Assembly (NCBI GenBank): GCA_022478985.1
Contig: JAKSZP010015909.1
Location: 1 to 64,000 of the forward strand
From: Massospora cicadina
Lineage: Eukaryota; Entomophthoromycota; Entomophthoromycetes; Entomophthorales; Entomophthoraceae
Reading direction: 5' to 3'
DNA: 64,000 bases
Under the pieces are notes generated by a model. It was not told where the DNA came from. It did no database searches and saw only the letters and a list, made by a program, of their open reading frames with translations. Numbering within the stretch: the stretch's first letter is position 1; every line of letters starts with the position of its first letter. The position numbers and the translations under genes are program-made. Shown here piece after piece: positions 45,097 through 57,234 of the stretch.

Positions 45097-46520
45097 TGTC
45101 AGGAAAACGGCAAAAGAAGTTTAGACTGGCCTGCCAGTCAGGATGTGTGAGCTTTTAAAAAGCAAGCCAGAATGACAGTGGCATTGCCGCTTGTATGACG
45201 TTGTATGGAGCTGCAAATTGGGTAATATGACTCGTTGATTTAGGATGAGCGTGAAAAAAAATCTTGTAATAAACCAAAGAGAAACAACCCCAGACCCTGC
45301 GGGTCTTGCTGCAAGGGATTGCACTACTGGGTTTACTACTTCAGGATTACTGGTGGAAGGGTTCATCACTAAAGTAGAGACAAGGGGCCGGATCCTTTCT
45401 TGAAAGTGAGATATATGTGGCCACAGAATTCCGATATCTTGATAGCAGATAGCTTCAATAATGGGGTTAAATTCCCAGAAGTTTCTTGCACGTTGGATCC
45501 ACTTGACTATGGTGGGAGTGATTGTAATTATCAAACTGGTAAAAACCATCCAGTGTAGGGGCCGATGGGCCACGAAATAATGCCATCAGGACTTCAGCAA
45601 GAAGAATTGAAGTAAAATAAAAAAATTTGGGTGGTAGCGGGAATTTCATTGGAAAGGAAAATAAATAGGATCGACCAACAATTTCCTCAGTGTAATACAA
45701 ATGATTAAATAGTGCTTAATTTAGTAGTAGGTCAAGCAGGGATTGGGGCCCTCAAATTTGACCTAAATTGGCAAATCTTTGGGGGAGGGGGGGAAATAAT
45801 TCTAATTAGAACTGACATCAAAGAATTTGGTGGCAGGCTGAGTCACTATCAGTTCATCTACGAATGCCTAGACTGAGGCTCAACTGCATTTCCATCATTT
45901 GGTGTGACAGCATGGCTCAACGGGCAACGGGAATTCCCCAGGGCCACCCCACATAGGGGCGTTCACAATTGGTTGGAAATGGGTTCAGGATGCCAAACCT
46001 GCCTGTGCCTGGTCACTGGGGCGTTTGTTCAACCAAATGAGTTGCATTGGGCGCAAATCCTGATTCTTTGAATAGGGGTTTTAAATTATCCGCGATATTC
46101 CCTGAAGATACCATTTGCTCATTGGGGATCATCCCCACTAATTTCAAGGCGTGTTTGGCATCAGAGATTGTACTGCTAGCTGACTCAATACCATAAGCGA
46201 TTCCAGCTAATAATTCAATACTTGTCCCTTCTTTACTATTAGATTTCTGATTGTCAGGCTTTATTCCCTTTGGTTTCAGACCTTTTATCTTCAATTTGGT
46301 AATCTCAGTGCAGATTTCCTCAATTCAGCAGACAAGCTCAGCAGAGGAAATTGTGATACTAGGGGAATCTTCAAAGGGAGCGCTGTTACCCAGCGCTCAT
46401 CTACCACATTGGTGAGGTTGCACTGGGTGATGAGGGGTACAGCCGCCCTCTTCAGACCCTTCTTTTTTGAAACAAAAAATCGCTTAATCCACGCAAAGGG
46501 GAAGTTCCCCTGGACTTACA
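45097..46520 (-). repeat. LTR of element G (right; 5' LTR in element orientation), with coding-like frames
   Basis: Partner of 39,206-40,635. On the minus strand it has frames at 46,294-46,013 (KIKGLKPKGIKPDNQKSNSK and further) and 45,573-45,121 (ARNFWEFNPIIEAICYQDIG and further). The left LTR carries the same protein sequences with few changes, and extends the first one upstream (SSAELVHQIEEICLKLPNER). Start TGTCAGGAA, end TTACA. Confidence 0.9.
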
Positions 46521-48093
46521 GGGACCTCCCTGTTACAAGTTGGCTCCAAGACTTCATCCATTTCACTGGATCCACAAATGCCTTTCTGTCCTATGTCTGG
46601 GCTTGTTTGTATGTCAATAACTTAATTTGACGACAACCCTTATAGTCAGCTATGAAAATAGATATGGGCTTGATTGGTCTCCTGATATTGGCAGAGATTC
46701 ATCTCCCAGTACAAGACATCATCTGAGCGACCACAGGTCTTTTACTAACATCTTAACAATCACAGGTAAGCCCTCATGAAGGTTCTGACCTAGGATAAAC
46801 CAGACCTAATGCATAACCCTTTGCAAAGGGGAAGATAGCTGCAGCCATTTAAGACTCCCTCTTCATACCACCAACCAACTGCCTTCTGCAACCTAAAGCT
46901 CATTAGAAGGTGGCTAAGGTGGGGCTCACTCACTTGGCATACAATTTTGCTAAGGCCCTGAAACTATTGCTTGCGTCAGAGGCATATGGCACACACCAGT
47001 ATCTGGCACCTCAAACTAGACTTAAACCCATTATAATACATTGGTTAAAAGCTTGGAAAAAAGTTAATTGTCTCGTCATAAAGCACTTAAAAACCAAAAA
47101 GATAAGGTAGCAACCTTTACGTTGTCCCTTTATTTATGTTTATTATAAACACCCCACATGGTTTTTTAATCAAAAAGAAAAAAACCTGGTACAATGCGAA
47201 AAATATTACTTCCTTCAAGATTGTCAACATTAGACATTGGACAAGGAAGTGATATCTCAAGTTTCAGTGTTTCTACCAAAAGTTTGTTTAAACCAACCAG
47301 TGGAGCCATGGGACATCTGGGATTTCCTTAGAGCACCTGAACTGCATCCATTTTGCAGGCAGAAGAAGCCCTAAATAAAAATGACCACTACCCATGAAAT
47401 CATGGAGAGCCTGTTGAAGCCCTCAAAATTAGAAGTCCCCTTGCCCTGAAGGCATACCTGTTGAGGCATAACTTATAGACCCAGATCAGTAGAAACCAAC
47501 CTCTATGCCTTATCTGCTACCATTATGGCTAATGAGAGTTACTTCCCAACTCAAGAGGCACAATTAAAAATCTATTACAAGAAGTTGGACTGTGAGACTT
47601 GAATAACCGGTACCAATTTGCATAAATCAACTTTCACTATAAATAGTACATAACTTTCTGTCTGGTAAGTTCACCATATGGGCTTCTTCACTACTAACTA
47701 GTCACAGAATGGCTTTATCCAGAAAGATCGCAATGGGACAACTACAATAGCCTTCAATAAGCTCTAGCTACTAACTCTCATAGTTCAAATGGTTGCATGG
47801 CTCTCCTGAACATGGAAAACACTTATGATCAGTTAATTCGCCCATATAATGACGCCTCCCTAGCCAACTTCCACCTCATAACAATGTCTAAGCGAAGGAT
47901 TAAGAAAATAAACCAGAAACGTCACACAAAAGCGTTAGTCACAACTAGCTTCAACGCGGAGGTACAGATCAAGTAAGGACTCTACTAAGGGAGTCCCTGA
48001 GTCCCACCCTCTTAAAAATCCCTTAATACTATTTTAAGGACAGTTTCTGAACTCTACTATATCTGTAAAGTTAACGGGAAGCCATCATTATAA
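46521..48093 (+). pseudogene. LINE F, middle portion: end of endonuclease and start of RT
   Basis: Immediately right of element G the plus strand reads DLPVTSWLQDFIHFTGSTNA and FLSYVWACLYVNNLI, a possible endonuclease C-terminal segment. A linker frame sits at 46,910-47,110. At 47,700-47,880, QNGFIQKDRN is followed by SNGCMALLNMENTYDQLIRP and DASLANFHL, matching the FGFxPxRS...ALLDxEKAYDR motif of LINE RT. GDPLSP-like LRESLSPTLLK follows near 48,000. The sequence is then interrupted by element D. Confidence 0.7.
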
Positions 48094-48875
48094 TGTAGGG
48101 AACATGCTATCAAACGCATGGTAAGAAAACATTGCAAATGGTGCTGAAACCAGATTGACTCATATATAACAAATAAAACAATAAACAAAACGCAAAGCAG
48201 CCTATGAAGGCCACAAGTTGGGAAAATTCAGAGTCTAGACCAGGAGAAGCTTAAATTTGAAGTAATTCAGACTCATCTAATGGCAAAATAGAATCTACAT
48301 AGAACTTAGAAATTTATAATGTTTATTATCATCTAGTACCTTCTAAACCAGACATGGCCAACTCAAAGGTTCACTGATTAGAGTTTCAATAACATATTGA
48401 TAAGAGAGACGACCTTAAAAGAAGTTGGTCTAAAGAGAATGCATTTAAGGATATTGGAAAAAAACCTTATCTAATCTCACTGTGGGACTAAACCAAAAGT
48501 TGCTAATAAAATTAACTTACTATCCCTACCAATAACATAACTCAATAGTCCCAAATTCAAGTCTTATTTTATAAATAGATACTGCCAGAATTAGTAGTTT
48601 TGTATATGGAATGGGACTCAAATCATTATTTTTTGTTTTAACATAGTGTTTTGTTACTAGTGATTGAGTAACTCGCAAATTTTAGGGCCATTGGTATAAT
48701 GCCTGTAAGCCCATCACACGGATCCTTGGCACAACTTAAGCATGCTCAGCACTTACCCAGATTTGGCACAACGTATACTTAAGAATTAAAAGGCGACCAA
48801 ATTGATACTTTTGGCCTTTATTATATCATCCTTGTATTAAAGTCTGTTCCCACAGTTATGTCATGGGACTTGACA
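48094..48875 (-). repeat. LTR of element D (left; 3' LTR)
   Basis: Matches about 58,292-59,081 over its whole length with numerous substitutions. Ends near ACTTGACA, next to a C/T-rich run (CCTCTCCTCC) that would be a polypurine tract on the minus strand. Edges uncertain by tens of bases. Confidence 0.6.
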
Positions 48876-48879
48876 TTAC

Positions 48880-50250
48880 CTTTCAGCTTTTGAGGCACCA
48901 CCTCTCCTCCAGAGGCGCCAGTATAATTTTTTGCAGGCTGGTGGTAACTTAATGGCGACATTTTCAGGTGAAGGCTTGAAGAAAGTAGCCTAGTGAAAGT
49001 GCAGACAAAAAAGTATCAATTATGTATTGAGCATGAATGCAGTCACAGGTTGAACCCAATTGTTTGATATGGCATCAAAACCTTTCCATGAAACAATTAC
49101 TCTAGACATCTCTTTATTTGATGGAAGGCTACATCTCCTCTACTCACATTCTGGTTCCCCCTCAATAAGGTGTGAACTGAGGTTTTAGGAAGGGGACAAT
49201 CAAACTAGGTTAACTTGCTCCCATGGATCATGAAGAAAATTGGAAATAGCGAGATCTAACTGTTTTGAGGCATGACCCACCTTTCTGACAATGCAATAGA
49301 TTCTTATCTTCTTTAACCACAATATCTTGGAAAGCTTCTCTATTGGGATGTCTTTGGCATCCAGCATCACTAGATCTCCACCTTATTATCAGGACTCAAT
49401 CATATCTTCCCATCTGAATTCTCCTTGTAGGTCCTCATAGAGGCATTCAAATTGGTGTTTACCCTTTGGTGTACTTTTTTGATGAACATGACAAAGTCCA
49501 CCACTCCATCCACTTTGGATTACCAACTTGTTTCCATGTTATAATAGGGTTAAATTCATAATTAGGAAAAAATTATAAAAAACACCCAATAGAAGATCCT
49601 GGGCGTTGTTATAACTGTACTGGGATAGGGGAAGGTCAGAAGCCCAATCTGAGTGGCCAACTGCAATGTATCAAGTATTGTTTTAAATACTGGTTTTCTA
49701 GTGCTGTCTTACCATTTGATAGCGGGTAAAAAATTAATACAGCAAAGGCGGATCTGAAGTGCCTTGAGCAGCGCTTATTAAAATATGGAGTTGAACTGAA
49801 GCCCGCAATCACTGATGATCTCCTTAAGTTTTCAATGGGTGAAGAAATCATAAAAACAAATAGCTTAACCATTTCAGTTGCCATTACGTTTGTATGACAT
49901 TGGATAAAATGGACAAACTAAGTGTACTAATCCACCACTACCATAATGTCATCATGACCCTCATATAGGGGTAACTCCACAATAAAGTCAACCAAAAAAA
50001 AGTTAAGGCCCTTCTGTTTATGAACTTGTACCAGCAACCCAGAAAGGGGCTGATGAGATGGACTCATTCCAGTGCAAGCAAAGCAATTATTGGTATACGG
50101 AGCAGCCTTTGATGAATTTTCTTCCAGTTATACATGCAGCAGATAAGCTGCAGATGTTTTTCTTCCCAGGGTGCCCTATAGTCATTTTATAGTAACAATA
50201 CTTGATTATTTCCAGGAGAAGTGGTCCAACTGGAACTCATAAGTGTCCCT
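48880..50250 (-). pseudogene. Element D integrase
   Basis: On the minus strand, MYNWKKIHQ and CFACTGMSPSHQPLSGLLVQ give the zinc-binding end. LVDFIVELPLYEGHDDIMVV VD shows the catalytic core with the first Asp. An 82-codon open frame (49,884-49,636) continues with MATEMVKLFVFMISSPIENL. The far end near 48,900 reads APLEERWCLKS. Frames shift repeatedly. A chromodomain was searched for near 49,000 but not convincingly seen. Confidence 0.75.
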
Positions 50251-50399
50251 GGAGCCATAATACATCATATTTTAGATATACCCCTTTATCAGATCTTCTG
50301 GATTTGAGGTACATCTGGTAAGAATTAATAATCATATGAGGACAAAGGCCGTGACAGAGTGACCCATTAAAACATACCATACTCTTTAAGATTCTCTAA

Positions 50400-51620
50400 G
50401 AAAGCGATAATAGGGTCAATGGTGACTATAGATGCTGGTTTGATGTGATCTACCTGGAGTAATCAACAGTTAAGTGTTGTGGAGCTTACTTCTTTTGGGT
50501 CAGGCTAAGGCTTGATTATGACTCAAGGAGTCAGCTAAACCATACTCCTTGCCATTTGTGAACTCATAATAGAACACAAACTGTGCAAGGGTATCATGAC
50601 AACAGGTTTGCCGCGGGGTTAGGACATGAGGGGCTCAGTAGTACAGTAAAGCCCAGTTAACAGTACAAATGCGGAATGGCTGATAGGAACTATATAAATG
50701 GTGGACTCAATAAGTATACGCCTCCATTACCTCCAACTCTTCCTTATCATAAACAGTGAGAGTTATATCAAGTAAAGACATCTTTTGTAAAAATAACCCA
50801 TTGGATGCTTGACTCCATCTGGGCCCACTTAAAGTAAAGCTTCAGTAATATTAAGGCTTCAAGCGTCGCTAGGAACTAAAAACACCTTTTCTGGATCCAC
50901 GTAGTAAAGTACTGACGTGGATAAAAAGGTGCACTTTAGAAGCCTGGAAAGCATCCTCTAGTGTAGACGACCATTTATGAGTTTTATCTCCACTGGCCTT
51001 ATTCAAGGGTGAGGAGAATTTTGAAAGGTTTGAAGTGAACCTCTTAAAGAAGGTACATGTCACCAAAAAGCTTCTTAATTCCTTAACCAATGTTGGCGTG
51101 GGCCAATCACAAGTATACTAGTCCTTGTCCAGAGTGATATGACCTTTGCTAAACATGATGTTGCTCAAGAAGGTGACCCAGAACTTAAAATTATCTATAC
51201 CTATTACCCAGTGTCAGATTCACCGCTCTCAAGTATTCAACCACCTGCTGCAAGTAAGGCTCATGAAATGCTTTATCTGAGTAGAAAGATAGTATATCAT
51301 TAGATAGGCCACAGCACATACAACTAGCAGCTCTCCTAATGCCACATCAATGAGAAGCTGAAAAACTGCAGGTGTACTTTAAAGGCCAAAAAAGCATGAC
51401 GCAGAATTGGAAGATACCCTTACTGCTTTAAAATGAACAAAGCCATTATTAACCCTTTTTAATGCGGATCTGATTAAACAAGTTCGATAAATCCAACTTG
51501 GACAGACTAAGCCTTATCTACATAAAGACTAATCTGTGCCTCCATGGGTATATGATGCAGATTGTGCATGGCTATATTGATTAAGTTATTATAGTCTAAA
51601 AAATAGGATAATTTACCTTC
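50400..51620 (-). pseudogene. Element D reverse transcriptase and RNase H (decayed)
   Basis: From right to left on the minus strand, VFQLLIDVALGELLVVCAVA corresponds to the RT palm (AxFQxxIDxxLG...VAYxDD) around 51,390-51,300. KGHITLDKD and LVKELRSFLVTCTFFKRFTS (51,090 onward) are the connection motif, and KASGDKTHKWSSTLEDAFQA leads into RNase H. The 73-codon open piece at 51,090-50,869 is the best-preserved part. Clear homology in motif order to the same region of element G, but an independent copy. Confidence 0.8.
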
Positions 51621-51899
51621 TGTCTTTTACACAGATAAAAATAATGCTCATACTGGAGAGGTAAGCTGAAAGATGGAACCTTTACTAAGTTGTTCAGTGA
51701 TCCAAACATCTAGTGCTGCCTCTTACCTCAATGTTAAGAGTTATAAAAGGAGAGATTTCAAACCAAGTCCACTGTAATTTTGATATCATAATTGAAATTG
51801 AGTATGGTCAGGTAAAACATTCGCTAAAGCAGCAAGAAAAGAAGACTATAACCCCTCCAAGAAGTAAGGTAAAGGTTTTCTGGCCTGGGATTTAGCACA

Positions 51900-52600
51900 G
51901 GCTCAAGTATAAGGTTCTAGATATTGAGACATTGTGACAAATAATTGTAATATCTAAGTGGATGTAGAGATTATTGTTTTTCTCACTCATTAGTGCTCTA
52001 GTTAAAGTATTGTCCATCAAATTAGTTTAAATATTAAATTTTCGCCACCACTCTACTCCTAGGATAATGGGTACAGAATTTTTTTGACCATCAAGAAGTG
52101 GTCAGCAATGTGGTACTTAATAACTTAATTTAAAAAGCCCTCTAGAATTTAAGTGTGATAGAGGGCTGTGAGGCACCTGCCCTGACCATACCATTAGGTA
52201 AGTATTTTAGCTCAAGGTATTCGGCTGGGTCACGAACAATAACTTTTCTGAGGCACCAAAACCCACCAAAAAATGTCTTTTTTTCTCAAAATAGGTGAGG
52301 TAAGGATAGCTAAGAGAGTAAACCATCCAGAATATTTCCTAAAGTGGATAGATCAAACATCTCACTAGTAAAATTCCCCGTCAGGCATAATGATACCACC
52401 AATCTGCAATAACTCCTTATTTTTTACCACTTGAATGCGGTGAGTCTAGGCTAACGCCAGGAAAGAGCACCCAGGGGTGATCTATTATACTTATAACAGT
52501 TTTGTTAGACGCAAGAGTTTAAAATAATACTTTGTATTTATAAATATACTTTTAGTGGCATTTTCAGGTTACAAAGGTATGATTTTGCAAATGGTTTTAG
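51900..52600 (-). pseudogene. Element D protease region (very decayed)
   Basis: The minus strand reads segments like YPLS-ESGGENLIFKLI and HYPRSRVVAKI near 52,070-52,030, resembling the hydrophobic ILGxxWLxxFNP segment that follows retropepsin. The catalytic DTG was not found. Call based on position between RT and the nested element E. Confidence 0.35.
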
Positions 52601-52604
52601 GGTT

Positions 52605-53641
52605 TGTTGCACAAGGCTTTTGTGATTTGAGTTAATTAAAGATAATGGTACTGTGATAGTTGTATGAAGACAACTATCTATATAGTTTTTCACGACCAAC
52701 GTTACTAATCTCACCTAGGTATTCTCCTTTAGGAAGGTACTGACAGCTTTACTGCTTAAATTTTGAAAACAGATTAGATAAGGGAAACTATCACTTCAAA
52801 TCTTATACAAGAGTGCTGGAGAACAAATTGGACAAGTGGAACTGTCCTTTCAACTTTTACACAAGAGTACTTGAGAAAAAAATAGATCAAGGAAAATATT
52901 CTTCTAACTCTTACACAAGTGAACAATAAATTGTATTACAATTTAATTTTCTAAAAAAATCTAAAGTATATCCTCATTTAAATACCATCAAGGGGTTTAA
53001 ATAGGGAATTTAGTGCTCAACTCTTTGGTTGGCATTCCAATGGGAACGGCAAAATTGACAGTAAACTTTAACCTAAGCAGTCATCTTCAATGATGAACAC
53101 TTCATCAACCTAGTTGGTATTAATACCAATTTGATTAATACCCTACCTGGTTTGGATTTTGATATAGCGTTTCCCAACGCCTTTATTCAGCCCCAGCAGA
53201 TTAACTTTTGCAAGCCAACAATCTGATTAAGTAATTAAACCATATACCTAATAACAGCAGGTAGAATCACTAGGCTAACACAAATTACTGCTAACAAAAG
53301 GACTGTCAACGCTTCAGTAACTCCATAAACACTTAACCTTATAGACAAATCCTGACTGATCCTCATGAGAAAGTTTATTGATGATAAATAGACCTACAAT
53401 TAAAATCCTTACAAACATAAGTTGGGATCATCTTTAATAAGCTATTGATATTCATTATTGAAAGTGACTCCCAACATATCTCTAACTAATGATTTATAGG
53501 GAAACAAACCAAAACGTTAGTTATCAAACATTGATAACTCCAACATCTTTAAGGTTGCTTATCAACAAGTGACTCAAAGCGAGAAAAGACAGATTTATTT
53601 TTTTCACAGCTGGATAATGTGGGAATTCCAAAATACTGATA
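52605..53641 (-). repeat. LTR of element E (left; 3' LTR)
   Basis: Starts TGTTGCAC and ends CTGATA (probably CTGACA originally). Contains three tandem units of about 55 bp at 52,765-52,922, against two in the partner. Confidence 0.7.
52765..52922 (+). repeat. Tandem repeat, about 55 bp x 3, inside the LTR of E
   Basis: Units begin near 52,765, 52,821 and 52,875 with the form GAAAACAGATTAGATAAGGG / GAACAAATTGGACAAGTGG / GAAAAAAATAGATCAAGG, each ending in a CTTxTACACAAG-like string. The right LTR has two units (56,417 and 56,471). Confidence 0.75.
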
Positions 53642-56259
53642 TATCCCCCCAGATTGACTAGATTATACAGCAAAGATGGTGTTTAAAAGGTAGATGTCAC
53701 TTTATTCCATGGCATGAGTCAGTCAACGTGGTTAAAATTAATTTCAGCGGAGCTAAATTATCTAATTGCTTGATGCTTCTTCTCATGAACTTTTCTTGGA
53801 ACCGCAGTTCTTCATCCTCTTCTCCTTATTATGGACAATGCCATCTCACATTAGCAAAGTTCTAACGGCTACATGCTGCAACATGGATTACTCAGTTAAG
53901 CTTTCCAATTGTAAATTCTTGAACGCCTGTTTTCCCCCAGGTTGGGGATCTCATTAATTAACAATGGTAGATCTTAAAAATCTTTGTGACTCATGACAAT
54001 AACAAATAAAAATGGTCCTGTTTTTAAGAAACTGATCATGAAAAACGTCCATGCTCACTTGGTTTTCTTCACTACTTTAATAGTTTATACCCCTTTCCCT
54101 CCAACATCTGAAGTGGGAACACAGCCCAATACACAAGCTCTCAGATAAATTAAACTAATATAATATTTATATACTTCAATTATTCTTATTTTTTAAGGAT
54201 CTCTTTATAAGTATATATTTTTTCATTTTTATATTTCTATCTTTTTTGTCTTATATGTTATATGTGATTTGACTTATTTCTTTAGATCCAAGCCTTTAAA
54301 TAATTACTATATACTTATTCACTAGATGACCATTGACGATGTTTTTATCATATAGGCATCTGTCGCTGACTTAGCAGTAATCTCAAATGGCCCCAACTTG
54401 GCAATAGTTTTGGTTGAATTAATTCTTCTTTCATTTATCTGAGCTGGCAATTGGTCCCTCCAGTAATGTAGTAAGTGACCTTATCGCTATTTTCCAGCTC
54501 CTTGCAAAAATATTGATCATTTTTATTTATAAAATGATTATTGGCATTACTTGATGTGCCTAATATTCAAATGATTGTGCTGAAAGAACAGTAAATGATC
54601 ACTTGATTTTTGTGATCAGAATTTAAACATTAATATCTTTAAGCTTTGACTTAAGTTAATTGTTTACATTCTCAGCATTTTGTGTAAATTTTACCCTTTT
54701 GATTAGCATATAGCTGAGAGACATCATAAACTATTTCTGATCAATAATCCTTTTTTGCTTTTGCTCTTGTGACATCTATATTCAGAGTTAAGACTTTGAT
54801 AAAGTGAACTATCTCCTAGTTCTTATGTAAAAAAGTTTGAAATATCTAGTTTTTATGGGAATAATATGGAGGAATGGGGTTTTCTGCAATGTTAGATTAT
54901 TCAATACTTGACTGCTGGTCCATTTCCTGGCTCTTTGTCATGTTTTTTTCACTTAAGGAAAGCCAAAGTTAACATGCTCTTTAGGCTTCTTCCTTAAAAA
55001 AATTGGGCGGCTAAATGTCAATCTCCACCCCATATATGACAGCTGCTCTTGGATTAGTCCATCTACTTTAGGCGCATCAGGGGATTTCCAATGAAATTTG
55101 GTTATGAAAATTATTATTCATGTTATCAAGTTTCCCCATATTCTGATCCTCATCAATGGGAATTTATATGAGACTTTGTTTATGCGTATTAAATGCCAAG
55201 CCTGTATTTTTCAGATACTCCATCAGTTTGCAGAGTGGAAAGCTTTGCTTACTAGCGCTGAAACTATGGTTTGGCATAGATTTCTGTAGGGCTTAAAAGC
55301 CATCTGCTGGCTTTGCACGAACCAAAGTCTAAATAAACTTTTTGCACTAGTCAGGATTTGTGTATCCTGATAAAAATGGTTGGCAAAAGCGGCTAAGGTC
55401 TTGTTTTTAACCTTTATACCCTTGAACTCCTATTTGCAGTTAGCCATCAGTTAAGGACTGTCAAACTCATTCATGACTCCCTCCTTAGTGTCTTTGTACA
55501 TCGAATTATACCCATATAGGTGGGGCAACGCCTGATTTTAACAATTGGTGTCTAAACAGAAGATGACTGTTACCATTGTCTGACAGTCACCATATCAAAA
55601 CATTATTTCAAAAAATAGTAAAATCTTGAGGCGTAGCCCCAGTGTAAGTCATTTCAGAGTATTACAAAATTCTTCATTAACTACTGGGACAGAAGGTACT
55701 TGTCTGATAACCCTATTGATCACTGGGGGTACTCTTGGGAGTCATCTCTGAAAGTTCTGCAAAAGCACCAAGCAAATTTCTTGGGAGCTGTACTTTTCCA
55801 ATATAACTTTCTTTGTCTAAATCGTTATCAGCTAGATCTGCCTCCATCTGAACACATCGCTCTTATAAATTTTAAAGGTTTTGTAGCCTCTTTAAGATAA
55901 GCGTTACTTTGTTCTGGAGCTTACCTAGTTCTTCGTTGTCTGTTTTCCAAGCAGCCTTCTGGAACACTAATTGCAATGGCTTCAGTCTCATTCCTCTTCA
56001 AGTTGATAATATTTCATTTGATCATTTTTTACCTCTACAATATTCTCTATTTCTTCCTCAGCTTTTGTAATTCATTCTTTTAAGGTAGTCAAATCAGATT
56101 GTGACGCTGGATTCAAAAATTCTTACTTGCTGTCTGCAGCTCACTACACAGCTTCCAAAGTTTGTTTTTATAGGACCTATTGCTGATAACTCCATGTGCT
56201 TACTGATTTGAAAACTCAAATACCCATGTAGTGAGCACTAAACGTAATTTTTTAGGGTT
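53642..56259 (-). pseudogene. Interior of E: gag-like coding remnant
   Basis: On the minus strand the stretch 56,080-54,360 gives helical protein-like segments: DLTTLKE, AEEEIENIVEVKND, VKNKTLAAFANHFYQDTQIL (about 55,410-55,340) and WRDQLPAQINERRINSTKTI further on. The FANHFYQD string resembles the FxNxFxxD helix of Gypsy capsids. No zinc knuckle, protease or RT was seen. The frame shifts several times. The 60-70 codon plus-strand open frames here are regarded as shadows. Confidence 0.5.
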
Positions 56260-57234
56260 TATTGCACAGATTCTTTTGTGATTGAGCTTATTTAAGATAA
56301 TGGTACAGTTATAGTTGTATGAAGACAACTGTCCAGGTGAGTTTTCTCATAAAATGTAATAATCTCGCCTAGGCGTTCTCCCCCAGGTAGGTACTGACAG
56401 CTTCATTGCAAGCTTTGAAAACAGAATGGACAAAAGAAAATATTCTTTGACTCTTACACATAAAACTTGAGAGCAAAAATGGATAAAAAAGTATCCTTCT
56501 AACTCACCCACTAGAGTTAACAAAAATGTACTATTATATAACATCCTACTAAACTCTAATACCTGTCTTTATTCTCTAAAACAAGGGTTTAAATATACAA
56601 TTTATTGCTCAACTCACTGGTTGACACCCCAATGGGAACAACATCTGTCGCCAAAGAGCCTCATATATTAGCAATAAACTCTAAAGATGAACACTTCATC
56701 ATACTAGTCGGTATTTATAACAACTAGATTAGGATCCTCCCTGAGGTATTCTAAAATACTGTTCCCAACTCTCTATCTAACCCTAGCATATTAACCTTTT
56801 TAAGTTAGCAACCTACTTAGGTAATAGGACCATTTACCCAATAATAAGGGGTAGCGTCACTCAGGATAACCTGCAAGCTACTTCCAACAAAAGCGTTGAA
56901 ACGCTTCAGTAAGTCCAAAAACACCCTTACCCTTAATGACAAATCCCGAATGATCCTCATAAGAAACTAATGATGATTATAGAACCTACATTTAAAATCC
57001 TTACAAGCATATTTAGGTATCATCCTTAATAAGCCATTAATAGTAATGATTGAAAACGACTTATCATGCGTCTAACTAATGATTTATAGGGAAACAAACC
57101 TAAACAATAGTTATCAAAAAACTGAAAACTCCAACATCCCCTAAGGTTGTTTATTAGCAAGTAACTAAAGCGAGATAAGACAGATATTTACAATCTATTA
57201 TAGCTGTATAATTTGGGCTTTCAAAATTCTGATA
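56260..57234 (-). repeat. LTR of element E (right; 5' LTR)
   Basis: Begins TATTGCAC (partner TGTTGCAC) and ends CTGATA. Diverged from the left copy by many substitutions and the loss of one tandem unit. Confidence 0.7.

Larger units (their letters stand above)
39206..46520 (-). mobile_element. Element G: chromovirus (Ty3/Gypsy) inserted in LINE F, best-preserved LTR element here
   Basis: It is bounded by nearly identical direct repeats of about 1.43 kb (39,206-40,635 and 45,097-46,520), starting TGTCAGGAA and ending TTACA. On the minus strand, in order, lie a gag-like frame, an aspartic protease (DTGATG), RT, RNase H, integrase and a chromodomain: the full set for a chromovirus. Total length is 7.3 kb. 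Flanking pentamers AAGAC and GGGAC agree at three of five positions. The copy carries stops, frameshifts and a changed RT active site. Confidence 0.9.
52605..57234 (-). mobile_element. Element E: gag-only LTR element nested in D
   Basis: LTRs 52,605-53,641 and 56,260-57,234 share long blocks (TAGTTGTATGAAGACAACT, GGTACTGACAGCTT, TAATGATTTATAGGGAAACA). The 2.6-kb interior has only gag-like minus-strand coding. A CCCCCC run just right of the left LTR (53,645-53,651) is a polypurine tract on the minus strand and sets the orientation. RT and integrase are absent, so E looks non-autonomous. Flanks GGGTT and GTTTT match at three of five positions only. Confidence 0.7.

Noticed and set aside
48330..48345. 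ATCATCTAGTACC resembles the micro-insertion tail
   Set aside because: It lies inside the LTR of element D, has no A-tail and no flanking duplication.
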